NCBI RefSeq assembly: GCF_024347635.1
Contig: NZ_AP025510.1
Span: 2,666,001-2,730,000 of the forward strand
Direction of reading: 5' to 3'
From: Vibrio tasmaniensis
GTDB taxonomy: Bacteria > Pseudomonadota > Gammaproteobacteria > Enterobacterales > Vibrionaceae
DNA length: 64,000 nucleotides
The stretch's first letter is position 1; each line of letters opens with the position of its first letter. Below are positions 18,347-29,055 of the stretch, piece by piece. The notes under the pieces are model-generated. The model was not told the origin of the DNA and did not search any database. It saw only the letters and a program-made list of their open reading frames with translations. The position numbers and the translations under genes are program-made.

Positions 18347-19777
18347 TTACTTCTTCTTGTTGTTAACCCAAATACCATCTTCCAATTGAGCCTTAAGCTC
18401 TGGGAAATCATCCGCATCGAACGTGGGTACTTTACCCGCGTCTAATTGACGGTTGTAGTCTTTCGCTAGCTTAATCACGATACCCGATAGCAAAATAATC
18501 GCTACCAAGTTCACAATCGCCATTAAGCCCATCGATACGTCAGCCAGTGCCCATACCGTTGGTAATGTCGCAAGAGAACCAAACATAACCATACCCAGTA
18601 CAACGATACGGAACAGCACTAGGCCCTTCTTGTTGTTGTGCTCTAGGAAGATAAGGTTCGTTTCCGCGTACGAGTAGTTTGCAATGATTGAAGTGAAAGC
18701 GAAGAAGAAAATCGCTACCGCTACAAAAATGCCGCCCCATTCGCCGACTTGTGCTGTTAGTGCACGTTGCGTTAGTTCGATACCCGTTACTTCACCGTGT
18801 GGTACATACTCACCAGACATCAGGATGATTGCTACTGTTGCAGAACAGATAACAATCGTGTCCATGAACACGCCTAGCATTTGCACATAACCTTGTGATG
18901 CTGGGTGTGGTGGGTAAGGCGTAGCAGAAGCTGCTGCGTTTGGCGCAGAACCCATACCCGCTTCGTTCGAGAACAAACCACGTTTGATACCGTTAATCAT
19001 CGCTTGTGCGATTGCGTAACCTAGGCCACCCGCTGCTGCTTCTTGCAGACCGAATGCACTCTTGAAGATAAGAGCCAGAACTTCAGGCACTTTCTCAATG
19101 TTCATTAGCATTACGTAGATAGCGATAGCTAAGTAAGCCAGTGCCATGATTGGAACAATGATTTCTGCAGTGCGAGCAATCTTACGGATACCACCGAAGA
19201 TAACGAATGCAGAGATAATTACGATACCAACACCAACGTAGCTACGCTCAAAGTCGAATGCCGTGTTCATTGCGCTTGCAATCGCATTCGCTTGAACCGC
19301 GTTGAATACAAGACCGAATGCAATGATTAGGAAGATAGAGAATAGAACCCCCATCCAACGCATACCTAGGCCTTTCTCCATGTAGTATGCAGGGCCGCCG
19401 CGGTAGTTACCATCGTTATCACGCGTTTTGTATAGCTGTGCTAGTGTGCTTTCTGCAAACGATGTTGCCATACCTAGCATGGCAATTAGCCACATCCAGA
19501 AGATAGCGCCAGGGCCACCAGCGGTTAATGCTACAGCAACACCTGCCATGTTACCCGTACCTACACGAGCAGCGAGACTAGTACAAAGAGCTTGGAAAGA
19601 AGAAATACCAGCACTGTCTGCTTTTCGGCTGTTTCTAAGAACAGAGAACATGTGGCCGAAATGGCGGAATTGAATGAAACCTAGTCGTACAGTGAAGTAG
19701 ATACCCACACCAACAAGTAAGTAAACTAATATAGATCCCCAAAGGAGATCGTTCATCAAATTGATTAAGTCTGTCAC
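18347..19777 (-). CDS. Sodium:alanine/glycine symporter, AlsT (AGCS) family
   Basis: An inner-membrane Na+-coupled amino-acid importer. The 476-residue protein has about 10-11 hydrophobic segments, with family blocks SLAARVGTGNMAGVA, GPGAIFWMW and NEAGMGSAPNAAA, and a polar C-terminal tail ending WVNNKKK. I chose the GTG of VTDLINLMNDL because GAGG lies 5 bases upstream; the upstream in-frame start has no site. Substrate (alanine or glycine) cannot be told. I looked for a glycine riboswitch ahead of it, as occurs for a V. cholerae relative, and saw none. Confidence 0.9.
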   Translation of the reverse strand: MTDLINLMNDLLWGSILVYLLVGVGIYFTVRLGFIQFRHFGHMFSVLRNSRKADSAGISSFQALCTSLAARVGTGNMAGVAVALTAGGPGAIFWMWLIAMLGMATSFAESTLAQLYKTRDNDGNYRGGPAYYMEKGLGMRWMGVLFSIFLIIAFGLVFNAVQANAIASAMNTAFDFERSYVGVGIVIISAFVIFGGIRKIARTAEIIVPIMALAYLAIAIYVMLMNIEKVPEVLALIFKSAFGLQEAAAGGLGYAIAQAMINGIKRGLFSNEAGMGSAPNAAASATPYPPHPASQGYVQMLGVFMDTIVICSATVAIILMSGEYVPHGEVTGIELTQRALTAQVGEWGGIFVAVAIFFFAFTSIIANYSYAETNLIFLEHNNKKGLVLFRIVVLGMVMFGSLATLPTVWALADVSMGLMAIVNLVAIILLSGIVIKLAKDYNRQLDAGKVPTFDADDFPELKAQLEDGIWVNNKKK

Positions 19778-20488
19778 GTGAACCTCGTAATTGAGTTTAA
19801 GCACCGATCATGCTTCCTAGCCTTCCTCTAGATCACCTATGCCAGTGTCAATAGTTGTGTCGGCATTAGATTTATATTTATTTGCTGCGATCTAGATTGT
19901 AAATGTCGCTTCATGCATCCATTTTACGTATCAGTGTATTTTTTGACGGGCGGATAATGCAGCGAGACGACCTAAAAATCAATATGCATATCAATTTATA
20001 TTAAAATGACATTTCACCAATAATACACTTTTAGTTAACACAATTCTCAACAATAGCGCCTAATAAAAGTCACATTGTCGGGACATAATATCAACAAAAA
20101 CCAAGGCATCACAAAAACAAAAACGCCATCCCATAAAAGTGACGTCAGCCTAGGTTTTACAAGGTATAGTGAAGATTTGTGTTTTTTCCTAGGGTAATGA
20201 GATCCCTATACTACATGGCACAATGCGCACTCAAATGCACTGTAGTCAAAATGCTATCCCATTTGCACAATGAATTAACATTCAATCCCCCCTAATTTAA
20301 TCGTTTACTTAAGTTTGTTTGCTTGTTTTTTGCACACAAAAATCCACACAATGTGTGAGCATGCATAATAAAACAGAACAAAACCTTCATACATTTGAAA
20401 CAAATGAGAAACAAATCAAGGTTATTGTGAACCTAAATATGATATTTAATGGTTCGTAAGAACGAGTCCCACGGAAGGAGATATGCTT
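19778..20488. other. Long divergent spacer, no gene recognised
   Basis: About 710 bp between the AlsT-type gene and the DUF3545 gene. It is AT-rich with scattered short palindromes such as CATTTGAAACAAATG. On the AlsT side a TTGACA element lies near 19845 without a good -10. No ORF with a ribosome binding site and no RNA gene was found. It is long enough to hide a small RNA. Confidence 0.4.
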
Positions 20489-20677
20489 ATGGATAGCTTT
20501 CAATTCGATGAATTATCAGAACTAGAAATGCCTCGTACCACTCAAAAAACACGCTCTAAACCACTCAAACGTAAATGGCGTGAGATTGAGGCAATCAATG
20601 ATCGTAGACAGCTTGAGAAAGAGCTTAGAGAGATGAACCTAGGTCTCGATTTTAGCCTTGACGATATAAAGCTTTAA
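20489..20677 (+). CDS. DUF3545 family small protein
   Basis: A 62-residue charged, probably helical protein of unknown function, matching the DUF3545 pattern: an acidic N-terminus (MDSFQFDELSELEMP), then a basic patch and RKWREIEAINDRRQLEKELREM. I prefer the second ATG (20489) because AAGGAG lies 8 bases before it, but only 2 bases before the first ATG at 20483. It is monocistronic with a strong terminator. The basic central helix could bind nucleic acid, which is speculation. Confidence 0.8.
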   Translation: MDSFQFDELSELEMPRTTQKTRSKPLKRKWREIEAINDRRQLEKELREMNLGLDFSLDDIKL

Positions 20678-20707
20678 TCAGCACGACAAGAAATCAGATA
20701 GCAAAAA

Positions 20708-20729
20708 GCACCTATATAGGTGCTTTTTT
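20708..20729 (+). terminator. Terminator after the DUF3545 gene
   Basis: The perfect palindrome GCACCTATATAGGTGC is followed by TTTTTTA, 30 bases past the stop. An A run on the left side allows use from the minus strand too. Confidence 0.9.
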
Positions 20730-20827
20730 ATTTTATGAGGTATTTAATCCGCTCAAAGCGTCATTTGGGAACTAGCCATCTAATATAGAGAGCATCTAAA
20801 ATAGTCACGCTTCAACATGACAACTGG

Positions 20828-21379
20828 CTAAACGCACTCTTGTTCATTCTGTCGAACACGATCTGCGAGTTGGCGGTACTCATCAGCAATTGTCTCTCCG
20901 AACACAGGATCGCCTTCCGGTTGAAGCCATTGAGACTCCACCTCTTGCCAATCTTTAACAGTGAACGACTCAACAATCATTGGTAACACATGCTTCTCTT
21001 CATATTCCATGTGCTTTCGTTGAGCTTTAACAAAAGCTTCAAGCTGATCAATAAACACTTGTTGAGGAACCACTGCATCTTGAAGGATCATATCGACCAC
21101 ACCTAAAAAGTCCGCCGTTTTCTCAGAAAGCAATTGATGTTCCAGTTCCAAGTCTTCAATCACTTGATCACTGCCATATTGCTTAAGGTAGTAACGATAA
21201 ATAACATCTTCTTTAGGGTGATGCACCTTGTCTGAATGATCCATGAGGTAATGAACCACCTCTGCGATCAGGCTATAGTTTATTTCTCGCTCTTGCTTTA
21301 GAAGCTCTAACTTATTGTTGAGTATCGCGAGCAAGCGAGCCATATAGCCATGCTCTCGTCTTATCCTTTCAATCATCAT
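20828..21379 (-). CDS. Hemerythrin-domain protein
   Basis: A 183-residue four-helix protein of the hemerythrin/HHE family. These bind a di-iron centre and sense or buffer oxygen, NO or iron. Iron-ligand-type residues occur in MIERIRREHGYM, HSDKVHHPKEDVIYRYY, LELEHQLLSE and RKHMEYEEKHVLPM. It has the layout of small stand-alone regulators such as YtfE, but without the ScdA N-terminal cysteine domain. The ATG of MMIERIRREH has GGAG 9 bases upstream. No partner gene is adjacent. Confidence 0.87.
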   Translation of the reverse strand: MMIERIRREHGYMARLLAILNNKLELLKQEREINYSLIAEVVHYLMDHSDKVHHPKEDVIYRYYLKQYGSDQVIEDLELEHQLLSEKTADFLGVVDMILQDAVVPQQVFIDQLEAFVKAQRKHMEYEEKHVLPMIVESFTVKDWQEVESQWLQPEGDPVFGETIADEYRQLADRVRQNEQECV

Positions 21380-21465
21380 AGCATTGCACTCCATTACACC
21401 TACTATTTACAAGTGTATATGAAGATGGCTATTTGTGGTTTGAACCTGCTCAGAAAAACACCAAT

Positions 21466-22146
21466 CTACAGTGCCAGTGGTAATGTCCAATCGATAGGCT
21501 GTTGATTAGTAGAAGAGAGTAGCTCGTTAGTCATCGAGAAATGCTGACAACCGAAGAAACCACGACGGGCGGATAATGGCGATGGATGAGGTGCGACCAA
21601 CACATGATGTTTGTCTGAATCGATCGCTTGGCCTTTCTTCTGAGCATGCGCTCCCCAAAGTAAGAAGATGATCGGTTCAGAACGCTGATTCAACTCAGCA
21701 ATGATGACATCAGTAAAGGTTTCCCAACCACACTTAGCATGTGAGTGAGCTTTTGCTTCTTCTACGGTTAGTACCGTATTCAACATCAACACCCCTTGCG
21801 ATGCCCAAGATTCAAGAAAGCCATGACTAGGGATCTCAAAACCCTCTATATCTTGTACAAGCTCTTTGTACATATTACGCAAAGAGGGCGGAATTTTTAC
21901 GCCAGGTAACACAGAGAATGCTAAGCCATGAGCTTGGTTGGCACCGTGATAAGGGTCTTGCCCTAGGATAACCACGCGCACAGACTCGAAAGGCGTCATA
22001 TCGAAGGCACTGAACACCTGCTCTTGTGGCGGGTAGATGGTTTTCCCACTATTACGCTGCTGTTCAACAAACGTGAGGACACTCTGAAAGTACGCTTTCT
22101 CACGTTCATCATTAATAATGGATTCCCAATTCTTTGGTGCGCTCAT
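21466..22146 (-). CDS. ung: Ung, uracil-DNA glycosylase
   Basis: Ung removes uracil from DNA in base-excision repair. The 226-residue product has the water-activating GQDPYHG motif and the C-terminal [14 protein letters not shown] loop that intercalates the DNA. The start ATG of [10 protein letters not shown] has GGAAG 7 bases upstream; an upstream TTG would add five residues. A hairpin terminator for the small gene upstream lies about 50 bp before it. Confidence 0.96.
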   Translation of the reverse strand: MSAPKNWESIINDEREKAYFQSVLTFVEQQRNSGKTIYPPQEQVFSAFDMTPFESVRVVILGQDPYHGANQAHGLAFSVLPGVKIPPSLRNMYKELVQDIEGFEIPSHGFLESWASQGVLMLNTVLTVEEAKAHSHAKCGWETFTDVIIAELNQRSEPIIFLLWGAHAQKKGQAIDSDKHHVLVAPHPSPLSARRGFFGCQHFSMTNELLSSTNQQPIDWTLPLAL

Positions 22147-22192
22147 CGTTTTACTTCCCAATCATCAAGGTTTCTAGCGGCTTTCGCCAGAC

Positions 22193-22255
22193 AAAAAAAT
22201 AGCTGTATCGGCTAACTGTCCTAAATAAGGCTCTAGTTATACCTCATACAGCTAT
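22193..22255 (-). terminator. Long nested stem-loop with T tract after the 44-residue ORF
   Basis: A perfect 10-bp outer stem ATAGCTGTAT/ATACAGCTAT (22199-22208 with 22246-22255) encloses a second pairing (TAACT with AGTTA) and an inner CCT/AGG. On the minus strand it is followed at once by TTTTTTG, as in an intrinsic terminator or the 3' end of a small RNA. Confidence 0.6.
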
Positions 22256-22326
22256 CAATAAACATGATGTGTAGGGTTCACTTGTTGATGAATCATAATA
22301 ATCAGTTCAAGTTGTGTTTATCTCGA

Positions 22327-22461
22327 TTAACCACTTTTTTGCGGTGTACGATAATGGCCGTGGCTATGCACGTGACGGTTTGGTGTCGGTAAACGACTGG
22401 CGACAGCTACAGTTGAAGTTGAAGTTGAAGTTGAAGTTGAAGTTTGGGCTTGTGAATACAT
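22327..22461 (-). CDS. Thr-Ser repeat microprotein, 44 residues
   Basis: The ORF reads MYSQAQ, then five Thr-Ser pairs, then TVAVASRLPTPNRH and a His-rich end (HVHSHGHYRTPQKSG). Support for translation is an excellent ribosome binding site (AGGAGG, 7 bases before the ATG), separate spacing from ung and nfo, and a terminator-like structure downstream. The Thr-Ser block is encoded by a hexanucleotide repeat, so length changes would stay in frame. There is no signal peptide. I recognise no family; a role in metal binding (His cluster) would be a guess. Confidence 0.6.
   Translation of the reverse strand: MYSQAQTSTSTSTSTSTVAVASRLPTPNRHVHSHGHYRTPQKSG
22413..22442. repeat. Hexanucleotide microsatellite (TTGAAG)5
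   Basis: Five perfect tandem copies of TTGAAG on the plus strand encode the (Thr-Ser)5 block of the small minus-strand ORF. Confidence 0.95.
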
Positions 22462-22567
22462 AAAGGCACCTCCTCTAAGACATCGTGAACTACATATTCA
22501 CTTTAATACTATGAAAGAAAGGTGCCAATTATTAGAAATAGACGGAAATAAATTTTCCCTTCTATTA

Positions 22568-23476
22568 TTACGCTTCTTCGCACGCTAGCGTTGCTGATCG
22601 ATGAAACATTCTAAGTTGTTGAATTTCCTCTTTCCAGATCGTCGAATCAATGGTTTCCAAGATAAGAGGAATACCATTAAAGCGAGAATCCGAGGCTATA
22701 TACTCAAAACAATCCCAGCCAATCTCGCCTTTACCTAAAGAATGGTGTCGATCGACTCGGCTCGCAAACTCAGCTTTTGAATCATTGATGTGCATTGCTC
22801 TTAGATAGTGCATGCCGACAATGCGGTCGAACTCTGCAAAAGTATGCTCACACGCTTCTTTTGTTCGTAGGTCGTAACCGGCAGTAAAAGTATGGCAGGT
22901 ATCTAAACACACGCCGACGCGTGACTTATCTTCTACTTGGTCGATGATCTCTGCTAGGTGCTCAAACTTCCAGCCAAGGTTCGTGCCCTGCCCTGAGGTA
23001 TTCTCAATCACCGCAATCACATCAGGTACCGCTTGATGAGCCAAGTTGATCGACTCAGCGATCTTGGCCAAACAGTCGCTTTCTGAGATTTTCTTCAAAT
23101 GACTCCCAGGATGAAAATTCAAAAGCGTGAGTCCTAGTTGATTACAACGCTCCATTTCATCAATAAAAGCCGCACGTGATTTCTCTAGCTTCTCTTCTTC
23201 TGGTGCTCCTAGGTTAATAAGGTAGGAATCATGAGGAAGAATGTGTTCAGCACTAAAGCCCAACACTTTGCAATTGGCTTTAAAGGCACTGATGGTTTTG
23301 GCTTCTAACGGCTTTGCTGCCCACTGCCTTTGGTTTTTGGTAAACAGTGCGAACGCATTGGCGCCAATCTCACGAGCACGCATTGGCGCCTGATCAACAC
23401 CGCCCGCAGCAGACACATGAGCACCAATAAGCTTAATATTGGCTTCAGGTTTTGAAGATGAATTATTGTTTGTCAT
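22568..23476 (-). CDS. nfo: Nfo, endonuclease IV
   Basis: Nfo is a zinc-dependent AP endonuclease that cuts 5' to abasic sites in base-excision repair. The 302-residue TIM-barrel protein has the family's metal-binding blocks: [60 protein letters not shown] and LILETI. The N-terminus has a short polar extension ([15 protein letters not shown]). Its gene lies close to ung, which acts in the same pathway one step earlier, though a separate small transcription unit lies between them. Confidence 0.96.
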   Translation of the reverse strand: MTNNNSSSKPEANIKLIGAHVSAAGGVDQAPMRAREIGANAFALFTKNQRQWAAKPLEAKTISAFKANCKVLGFSAEHILPHDSYLINLGAPEEEKLEKSRAAFIDEMERCNQLGLTLLNFHPGSHLKKISESDCLAKIAESINLAHQAVPDVIAVIENTSGQGTNLGWKFEHLAEIIDQVEDKSRVGVCLDTCHTFTAGYDLRTKEACEHTFAEFDRIVGMHYLRAMHINDSKAEFASRVDRHHSLGKGEIGWDCFEYIASDSRFNGIPLILETIDSTIWKEEIQQLRMFHRSATLACEEA

Positions 23477-23690
23477 TAAATCACTTTACACTTTCAGGAT
23501 GCTTAATAAATAAAGGGTCGTATCGCTTTCTGGTCAATAAAAACACAACAAATGTAGTAAATTTACAACAAATACGACTGTTAAATATTTTTTATACTTT
23601 AAAATATTTTGTAATTACTTTGTTTTCAAAGGTTTTATTGATTTAACTCAAAGTAATCACCTTGAAAAAATTGAGGTTTTTGGTTGTTTT

Positions 23691-23734
23691 TTGACTTAAA
23701 TCAATATTAAACTACCACAAACTAGGTATATATT
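23691..23734 (+). promoter_or_regulatory. grcA promoter with FNR-like box
   Basis: TTGACTTAAATCAA (23691-23704) differs by one base from the FNR consensus TTGAT-N4-ATCAA. A -10-like TATATT lies at 23729-23734. The box would centre near -43, the usual class II activator position. Anaerobic induction of yfiD/grcA by FNR is known in E. coli. Confidence 0.55.
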
Positions 23735-23802
23735 ACTCAGCTCAATAAAATTCGAAAGTTAACACCATAATCAAACCACATAAAGTGGACTAGGAGATAG
23801 TT

Positions 23803-24180
23803 ATGATCCAAGGTATTCAAATTACTAAAGCAGCAAACGACGACCTACTAAACTCAATCTGGCTACTAGACAACGAGAAGAACGAAGCTCGTTGTGTTGT
23901 TGCTACATCTGGTTTTGAAGCAGACCAAGTTATCTCAGCAGCAGACCTAGGCGAATACGAAAGCCGTGAAGTTGCTATCGAAGCAGCACCACGCATCGAA
24001 GGTGGTCAACACCTAAACGTTAACGTTCTTAAGCGTGAAACACTAGAAGATGCAGTTGCTCACCCAGAGAACTACCCACAGCTAACTATCCGTGTATCGG
24101 GTTACGCTGTACGTTTCAACTCTCTAACAACTGAACAGCAACGTGACGTTATCGCACGTACGTTCACTGAGTCTCTATAA
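23803..24180 (+). CDS. grcA: GrcA, autonomous glycyl radical cofactor
   Basis: GrcA (YfiD) replaces the damaged C-terminal glycyl-radical region of pyruvate formate-lyase, restoring anaerobic pyruvate cleavage. The 125-residue protein carries the radical-site motif [13 protein letters not shown] with Gly100. Codon usage looks optimised, consistent with high expression. The ATG follows AGGAGA. It is a single gene with an FNR-like promoter and a strong terminator. Confidence 0.96.
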   Translation: MIQGIQITKAANDDLLNSIWLLDNEKNEARCVVATSGFEADQVISAADLGEYESREVAIEAAPRIEGGQHLNVNVLKRETLEDAVAHPENYPQLTIRVSGYAVRFNSLTTEQQRDVIARTFTESL

Positions 24181-24204
24181 TTTTTAGAGCTTGAATTAGA
24201 ATAC

Positions 24205-24235
24205 AAAAACGGCGCTCATTGAGCGCCGTTTTTAT
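24205..24235. terminator. Bidirectional terminator between grcA and thrC
   Basis: The stem ACGGCGCTC/GAGCGCCGT with a 3-base loop (24209-24229) is flanked by A5 and T5 runs, so it serves both convergent units. Confidence 0.92.
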
Positions 24236-24258
24236 TTGTTCAACAATACCGACGTACG

Positions 24259-25542
24259 TTACGGTTGAACTCGACGAAGCACTGCTTTTAGCGCTTCAAA
24301 ATCGTTATCTAGATCTTCAGACAACAACTCCATCACCGCGTGTTTTGCTAGCGGACCAGGAAGTTCAATGTCAGTACCTAAGATGTCATCAACCACTTCT
24401 TTGAATTTCGCAGGGTGTGCCGTACATAAGAACAGGCCTGTCTCGTTCTCTTGCAGTTGCTCTTCCAATAGACGGTAAGCAATCGCACCATGAGGTTCAC
24501 ATAGGTAACCTTGAGCTTTTAGATCACGTACTGATTCAGCACTCTGCTCATCAGATACTTTACCTTTACCCAAAGTATCCAGTCCCCAACCTTTCAGTTG
24601 GCAAAGCTCTTCGATACGTGGCCAGTTGTTTGGTTGGCTCACATCCATCGCGTTCGATGTTGTCGCAACCGTTGGTTTTGGATCCCATTGACCTGTTTCT
24701 AGGTAACGAGGAACCGTGTCATTTTCGTTGGTAGCTGCAATGAAGCGTTTAACTGGTAAGCCTAGCGCTTTCGCTAATAGACCCGCAGTTAGGTTACCAA
24801 AGTTACCACTTGGTACAGAGATAACCAGATTTTCACGTTGCTCTTTGGTTAGCTGAGAAGCCGCCTCAAAGTAGTAACAGATCTGAGCCATCAAACGGCT
24901 GATGTTGATTGAGTTTGCTGAGTTCAAGCCAATCTCTTTGCGCAGTTCAGCGTCGTCAAACGCGTCTTTTACTAGTGCCTGACACGCATCAAAATCGCCA
25001 TCAATCGCTACAGTATGAATGTTCTTACCTAACGTACAGAATAGCTTTTCTTGCAGTGGGCTGATCTTGCCTTTCGGATATAGGATAACAACGTTGATGT
25101 TTTCCATGCCGTAGAATGCGTGTGCAACCGCAGCGCCAGTATCACCCGATGTAGCCGTTAAGATAGTGATTTGACCGCCATCAGAAACCGCAGCCAAAGA
25201 TTGAGCCATAAAACGGCCACCGAAATCTTTAAATGCTAACGTTGGACCGTGAAACAGTTCAAGTGCGTAAACGCCGTCTTTCACTTGGTTGATCGGTGCT
25301 GGGAATTGGAATGCCGCATCCACTAGTTGATCAATCTGCTCTTTTGGTAACTCATCACCAATTAGGGCAGAAAGAATCTTTGAACTACGAGGGACAAAGT
25401 CCTCTGCAAGTAGTGCATCGATGTCATCGAACTTAGGCAGCTCTGATGGGAAAAATAGACCTTGGTTACGGCCTAGACCTTGACGAACGGCTTGGCCAAA
25501 AGAGACTTGCTCATCGTTTTCTTTGATGTTGTACAGCTTCAT
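24259..25542 (-). CDS. thrC: ThrC, threonine synthase
   Basis: ThrC converts O-phosphohomoserine to threonine with PLP. The 427-residue protein has the PLP-lysine motif [10 protein letters not shown], the phosphate loop [14 protein letters not shown] and the block [14 protein letters not shown] ([14 protein letters not shown]). Its ATG overlaps the thrB stop by four bases (ATGA), which implies translational coupling. It is last in thrLABC. Confidence 0.96.
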   Translation of the reverse strand: MKLYNIKENDEQVSFGQAVRQGLGRNQGLFFPSELPKFDDIDALLAEDFVPRSSKILSALIGDELPKEQIDQLVDAAFQFPAPINQVKDGVYALELFHGPTLAFKDFGGRFMAQSLAAVSDGGQITILTATSGDTGAAVAHAFYGMENINVVILYPKGKISPLQEKLFCTLGKNIHTVAIDGDFDACQALVKDAFDDAELRKEIGLNSANSINISRLMAQICYYFEAASQLTKEQRENLVISVPSGNFGNLTAGLLAKALGLPVKRFIAATNENDTVPRYLETGQWDPKPTVATTSNAMDVSQPNNWPRIEELCQLKGWGLDTLGKGKVSDEQSAESVRDLKAQGYLCEPHGAIAYRLLEEQLQENETGLFLCTAHPAKFKEVVDDILGTDIELPGPLAKHAVMELLSEDLDNDFEALKAVLRRVQP

Positions 25543-26510
25543 AACTCACTTCCTGTAACGATCGAACCTTGTTTATCTAAGCGACAAACGTGGACGAATC
25601 CTTCTTCATTTTGTACGTAATTTTGTTCTAACCAGCGTGCAACACGCTCGGCGACATCTTGTTCTTTGCAAATGCTAAATAGCGTAGGGCCACTACCAGA
25701 AATTCCAGTAGCTAATGCTCCTGCTGACGTTGCATATTTACGTGCATCAGCAAACCCTGGAAGCAGTTTCTCACGATATGGTTCAGCAATCACGTCTTTG
25801 ATCATCTTAGCGGCTAGCTCCGGCTGACCAGAGTGACAAGCATGAATAAAGCCCGCTAAATGACGACCATGGGCAATCACATCTTGACGGCGATACTGAG
25901 AAGGCAAGATCTCTCGCGCTTCGGCCGTTGAAACCTTGATGCCCGGGTAAGCCATTACCCAATACCAATCGTCAAAACATGGAACCTCTTGGCTAATAAT
26001 TCCTAATTCTTCAAGCATAAGCTGCACACCACCAAGGTAACATGGCGCAACGTTATCGTAGTGGATACCACCTGAAATCTTACCTTCCATTTCACCCATC
26101 AGAGCAAGCAGTTCAGTTTCATTCAACGGTTGGCCATGAAAACGGTTCAAGGCATCAAGCGCCGCGACAATTGAACATGCACTTGATCCTAAACCAGAGC
26201 CGATAGGCATGTTCTTCTCTAGCGTCATCTCTAGAGACTTAACTGAGATACCTTTCTTGTCTAACTCGCGAGAGAACACAACCCAGCAGTCGTAGACAAT
26301 ATTTTCTTTGGTTTCAGTTGGCAGCTTAGAAACAAAGCTGCCTGCTGTTTTTAGCGAGAATGGTTCATCACCGGCTTTAACCATTACTCGGTCACCAAGC
26401 AATGTGCCATCCACTGGAGACACAGCGGCCCCCAGCACATCAAAACCTACACTGACATTGCCGATTGATGCAGGAGCATAAACGACAACATCCATATCAC
26501 TTGAACTCAT
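25539..26510 (-). CDS. thrB: ThrB, homoserine kinase (GHMP family)
   Basis: ThrB phosphorylates homoserine with ATP. The GHMP ATP-loop is [28 protein letters not shown] opens the domain and TGISGSGPT closes it. I place the start at the ATG of [11 protein letters not shown], two bases after the thrA stop, because GGAG lies 7 bases upstream within the thrA end. The ATG of [10 protein letters not shown] matches the V. cholerae start as I recall it and is an alternative. An ORF reaching further upstream into thrA is not needed. Confidence 0.95.
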   Translation of the reverse strand: MSSSDMDVVVYAPASIGNVSVGFDVLGAAVSPVDGTLLGDRVMVKAGDEPFSLKTAGSFVSKLPTETKENIVYDCWVVFSRELDKKGISVKSLEMTLEKNMPIGSGLGSSACSIVAALDALNRFHGQPLNETELLALMGEMEGKISGGIHYDNVAPCYLGGVQLMLEELGIISQEVPCFDDWYWVMAYPGIKVSTAEAREILPSQYRRQDVIAHGRHLAGFIHACHSGQPELAAKMIKDVIAEPYREKLLPGFADARKYATSAGALATGISGSGPTLFSICKEQDVAERVARWLEQNYVQNEEGFVHVCRLDKQGSIVTGSEL

Positions 26511-26512
26511 TC

Positions 26513-28972
26513 CTAAACTCCTAATTTCCAACCAAGAGTACGCATCACATCAGAGAATACGCCTGCTGCTGTAACTTCAGTACCTGCACCGTAGCCACGC
26601 AGAACGAGTGGGATTGGCTGGTAGTAACGGCTGTAGAATGCCAGAGCGTTCTCGCCATCTTTAATCTTAAACATTGGGTCATCGCCATCAACAGCTGCGA
26701 TACGAACCTTACATTTACCTTCAGCGATCTCACCCACATAACGAAGTACTTTGCCTTCTTCTGCTGCGATAGCTGACTGCTCTTTGAAGTATGCATCCGC
26801 TTCTGGCAAGCGAGCCATGAACTCGTCAACCGTACCTGAATCATCAAAACCCGGTGGCAATGCTTGGTCAACTTCAACATCTTCAAGCTCAAGTGCCATA
26901 CCCGCTTCACGAGCAAGAATAAGCAGCTTACGCGCAACGTCCATACCAGACAGATCATCACGAGGATCCGGCTCAGTGAAGCCGTTATCTTTAGCAATGT
27001 TGGTTGCTTGGCTGAGTGTCATACCCTCATCAAGCTTACCGAAAATGTAAGACAGTGAACCAGAAAGAATGCCGTTGAACTTCTCAAGCTCATCACCTGC
27101 AGAGATTAGGTTCTGTAAGTTTTCGATTACGGGTAGACCTGCGCCTACTGTTGTCTCGTACATCAACTTACGACGAGAGTTACGTGCCACTTCACGAAGC
27201 TGATGGTAGTAAGCCATGCTTGCCGTGTTGGCTTTTTTGTTTGGTGTTACAACATGGAAACCAGCCGCTAGGAAATCAGCGTATTGCCCCGCAATACCTT
27301 CGCTAGACGTACAATCAACCAACACAGGGTTGATGATGTGGTTACGTTGAACAAGTGCCGCTAAACGCGCTAGGCTAAACTCTTCTGTCGCACTCGACAT
27401 ACGATCACGCCACTGTTCTAGCGGTAGACCGTCGCTGTCTAGCAGCAAGCCTTTGCTGTTTGCTAAACCACATACGCGAATCACGATGCCTTTTTCAGCC
27501 AGTTTGCCTTGTTGACGTTGGATCTGGTCAACAAGCTCACCACCAACACCGCCAACACCGACAACGAAGACGTCAAGGAAGTGCTTAGAATTGAATAGGT
27601 TTTCGTGACACGCTTTGATTGCTTCTGAGATTTTATCTTCCGGGATAACCGCAGAGATAGCGCGCTCTGAAGAGCCTTGAGCAATAGCGACGATGTTAAC
27701 ATTCACTTCAGCCAAAGAAGAGAAGAACTGAGAAGCGACACCACGTGAAGTACGCATACCGTCACCCACCAGCGTCACAATCGCAACATCATCCATGAAC
27801 TCAACTGGCTCTAATAGGCCATCTTTAAGTTCAAGTTCAAACGCGTCTGACAACACTTGCTTCGCTTTCACTTTGTCAGCCGATTCAATACAGAAGCTGA
27901 TGCTGTACTCAGAAGAAGATTGAGTAATAAGGACAATAGAAACGCCTGCAGAAGACATCGCGCCGAATACACGACTCGCCATGCCTACCATGCCCTTCAT
28001 GCCCGGGCCTGATACGTTAACCATCGTTAGGTCACTTAGCGTAGTGATACCTTTGATCGCTAGGTTATCTTCCCCAGTGTCTTGGCCAATCAAAGTGCCT
28101 GCACCCTGTGGGTTGAAGCTATTTTTGATCAAGCATGGAATATGGAATTGTGCGATAGGTGCGATTGTTTTCGGGTGTAGAACTGAAGCACCGAAGTAAG
28201 AAAGCTCCATCGCTTCTTGGTAGCTAAGTGATTTAAGAAGACGGGCATCATCCACTAAGCGAGGATCACAGTTGTAAACACCATCGACGTCAGTCCAAAT
28301 CTCACAGCAATCAGCACGTAGACATGCCGCTAGAACTGCAGCTGAGTAGTCAGAGCCGTTACGGCCAAGCGTTACTAGCTCGCCTTTTTCATTACCAGCA
28401 GTAAAGCCCGGCATGATATTTACGTGACCTTTAGGAAGCGGTGATTGGCGGAAGTTCTGAGTTGAAATGTCCACATCCACCATAGCTTCAAGATGATCAC
28501 CTTGAGCATAGAGGTATTCCACAGGGTCAATCAGGCTTGCTGGTTGGCCTTTCGCTTCCAGCACCGCTTTCATTAGCTGGATTGAAACTCGCTCACCTTT
28601 ACTAATGATGCGAGCATTTACGTGATTCGGACACATGCCCAGTAGGTTAATACCATTCACGAACTGCTTAAGTTGAGCAAGAGAGGTATCGACTTGCTCT
28701 TGAAACGCAGAGCCATCTACTGACGGCAATACCGCTTGAATCTCTGCAAACAGCGCAGAAAATGATGATTCGATCTCTGAAATCTGTGTGTCAGCTTCAC
28801 CGTTTTTTAGTGCAGCTTCAATAACAGCGACCAACTTATTGGTTGTTTTTCCTGGAGCCGATAGTACAACGGCTAGCTCTTCTTGCTGGGCATTATTAGC
28901 GATGATATCAGCCGCTCGTAAAAAACGATCTGCATCAGCTAATGATGAACCTCCAAACTTTAAAACGCGCAT
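26513..28972 (-). CDS. thrA: ThrA, bifunctional aspartokinase I / homoserine dehydrogenase I
   Basis: ThrA performs the first and third steps from aspartate towards threonine. The 819-residue protein has an N-terminal aspartokinase ([16 protein letters not shown]), two central ACT domains that bind threonine for feedback inhibition (about 315-460), and a C-terminal homoserine dehydrogenase ([36 protein letters not shown]). The ATG of MRVLKFGG matches E. coli and has GGAGAAAGGG just upstream. Expression is expected to be attenuated by the thr leader. Confidence 0.97.
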   Translation of the reverse strand: MRVLKFGGSSLADADRFLRAADIIANNAQQEELAVVLSAPGKTTNKLVAVIEAALKNGEADTQISEIESSFSALFAEIQAVLPSVDGSAFQEQVDTSLAQLKQFVNGINLLGMCPNHVNARIISKGERVSIQLMKAVLEAKGQPASLIDPVEYLYAQGDHLEAMVDVDISTQNFRQSPLPKGHVNIMPGFTAGNEKGELVTLGRNGSDYSAAVLAACLRADCCEIWTDVDGVYNCDPRLVDDARLLKSLSYQEAMELSYFGASVLHPKTIAPIAQFHIPCLIKNSFNPQGAGTLIGQDTGEDNLAIKGITTLSDLTMVNVSGPGMKGMVGMASRVFGAMSSAGVSIVLITQSSSEYSISFCIESADKVKAKQVLSDAFELELKDGLLEPVEFMDDVAIVTLVGDGMRTSRGVASQFFSSLAEVNVNIVAIAQGSSERAISAVIPEDKISEAIKACHENLFNSKHFLDVFVVGVGGVGGELVDQIQRQQGKLAEKGIVIRVCGLANSKGLLLDSDGLPLEQWRDRMSSATEEFSLARLAALVQRNHIINPVLVDCTSSEGIAGQYADFLAAGFHVVTPNKKANTASMAYYHQLREVARNSRRKLMYETTVGAGLPVIENLQNLISAGDELEKFNGILSGSLSYIFGKLDEGMTLSQATNIAKDNGFTEPDPRDDLSGMDVARKLLILAREAGMALELEDVEVDQALPPGFDDSGTVDEFMARLPEADAYFKEQSAIAAEEGKVLRYVGEIAEGKCKVRIAAVDGDDPMFKIKDGENALAFYSRYYQPIPLVLRGYGAGTEVTAAGVFSDVMRTLGWKLGV

Positions 28973-29002
28973 CCCTTTCTCCATAAGTCATAAAAATGGT
29001 AC

Positions 29003-29042
29003 AAAAAAAGGCCTGTATCTTGTTGGATACAGGCCTTTTTTT
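29003..29042 (-). terminator. thr operon attenuator
   Basis: The perfect 10-bp stem GGCCTGTATC/GATACAGGCC (29010-29019 with 29026-29035) is followed by T7 on the minus strand. It lies between the leader peptide stop and the thrA start, the classic attenuator position. Confidence 0.92.
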
Positions 29043-29055
29043 TAAAATCCGTTAC

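Noticed and set aside
19778..20300. Glycine riboswitch ahead of the AlsT-family gene
   Set aside because: I looked on the minus strand for the conserved aptamer cores and tandem layout and did not find them. Covariance search with the glycine riboswitch model would settle it.
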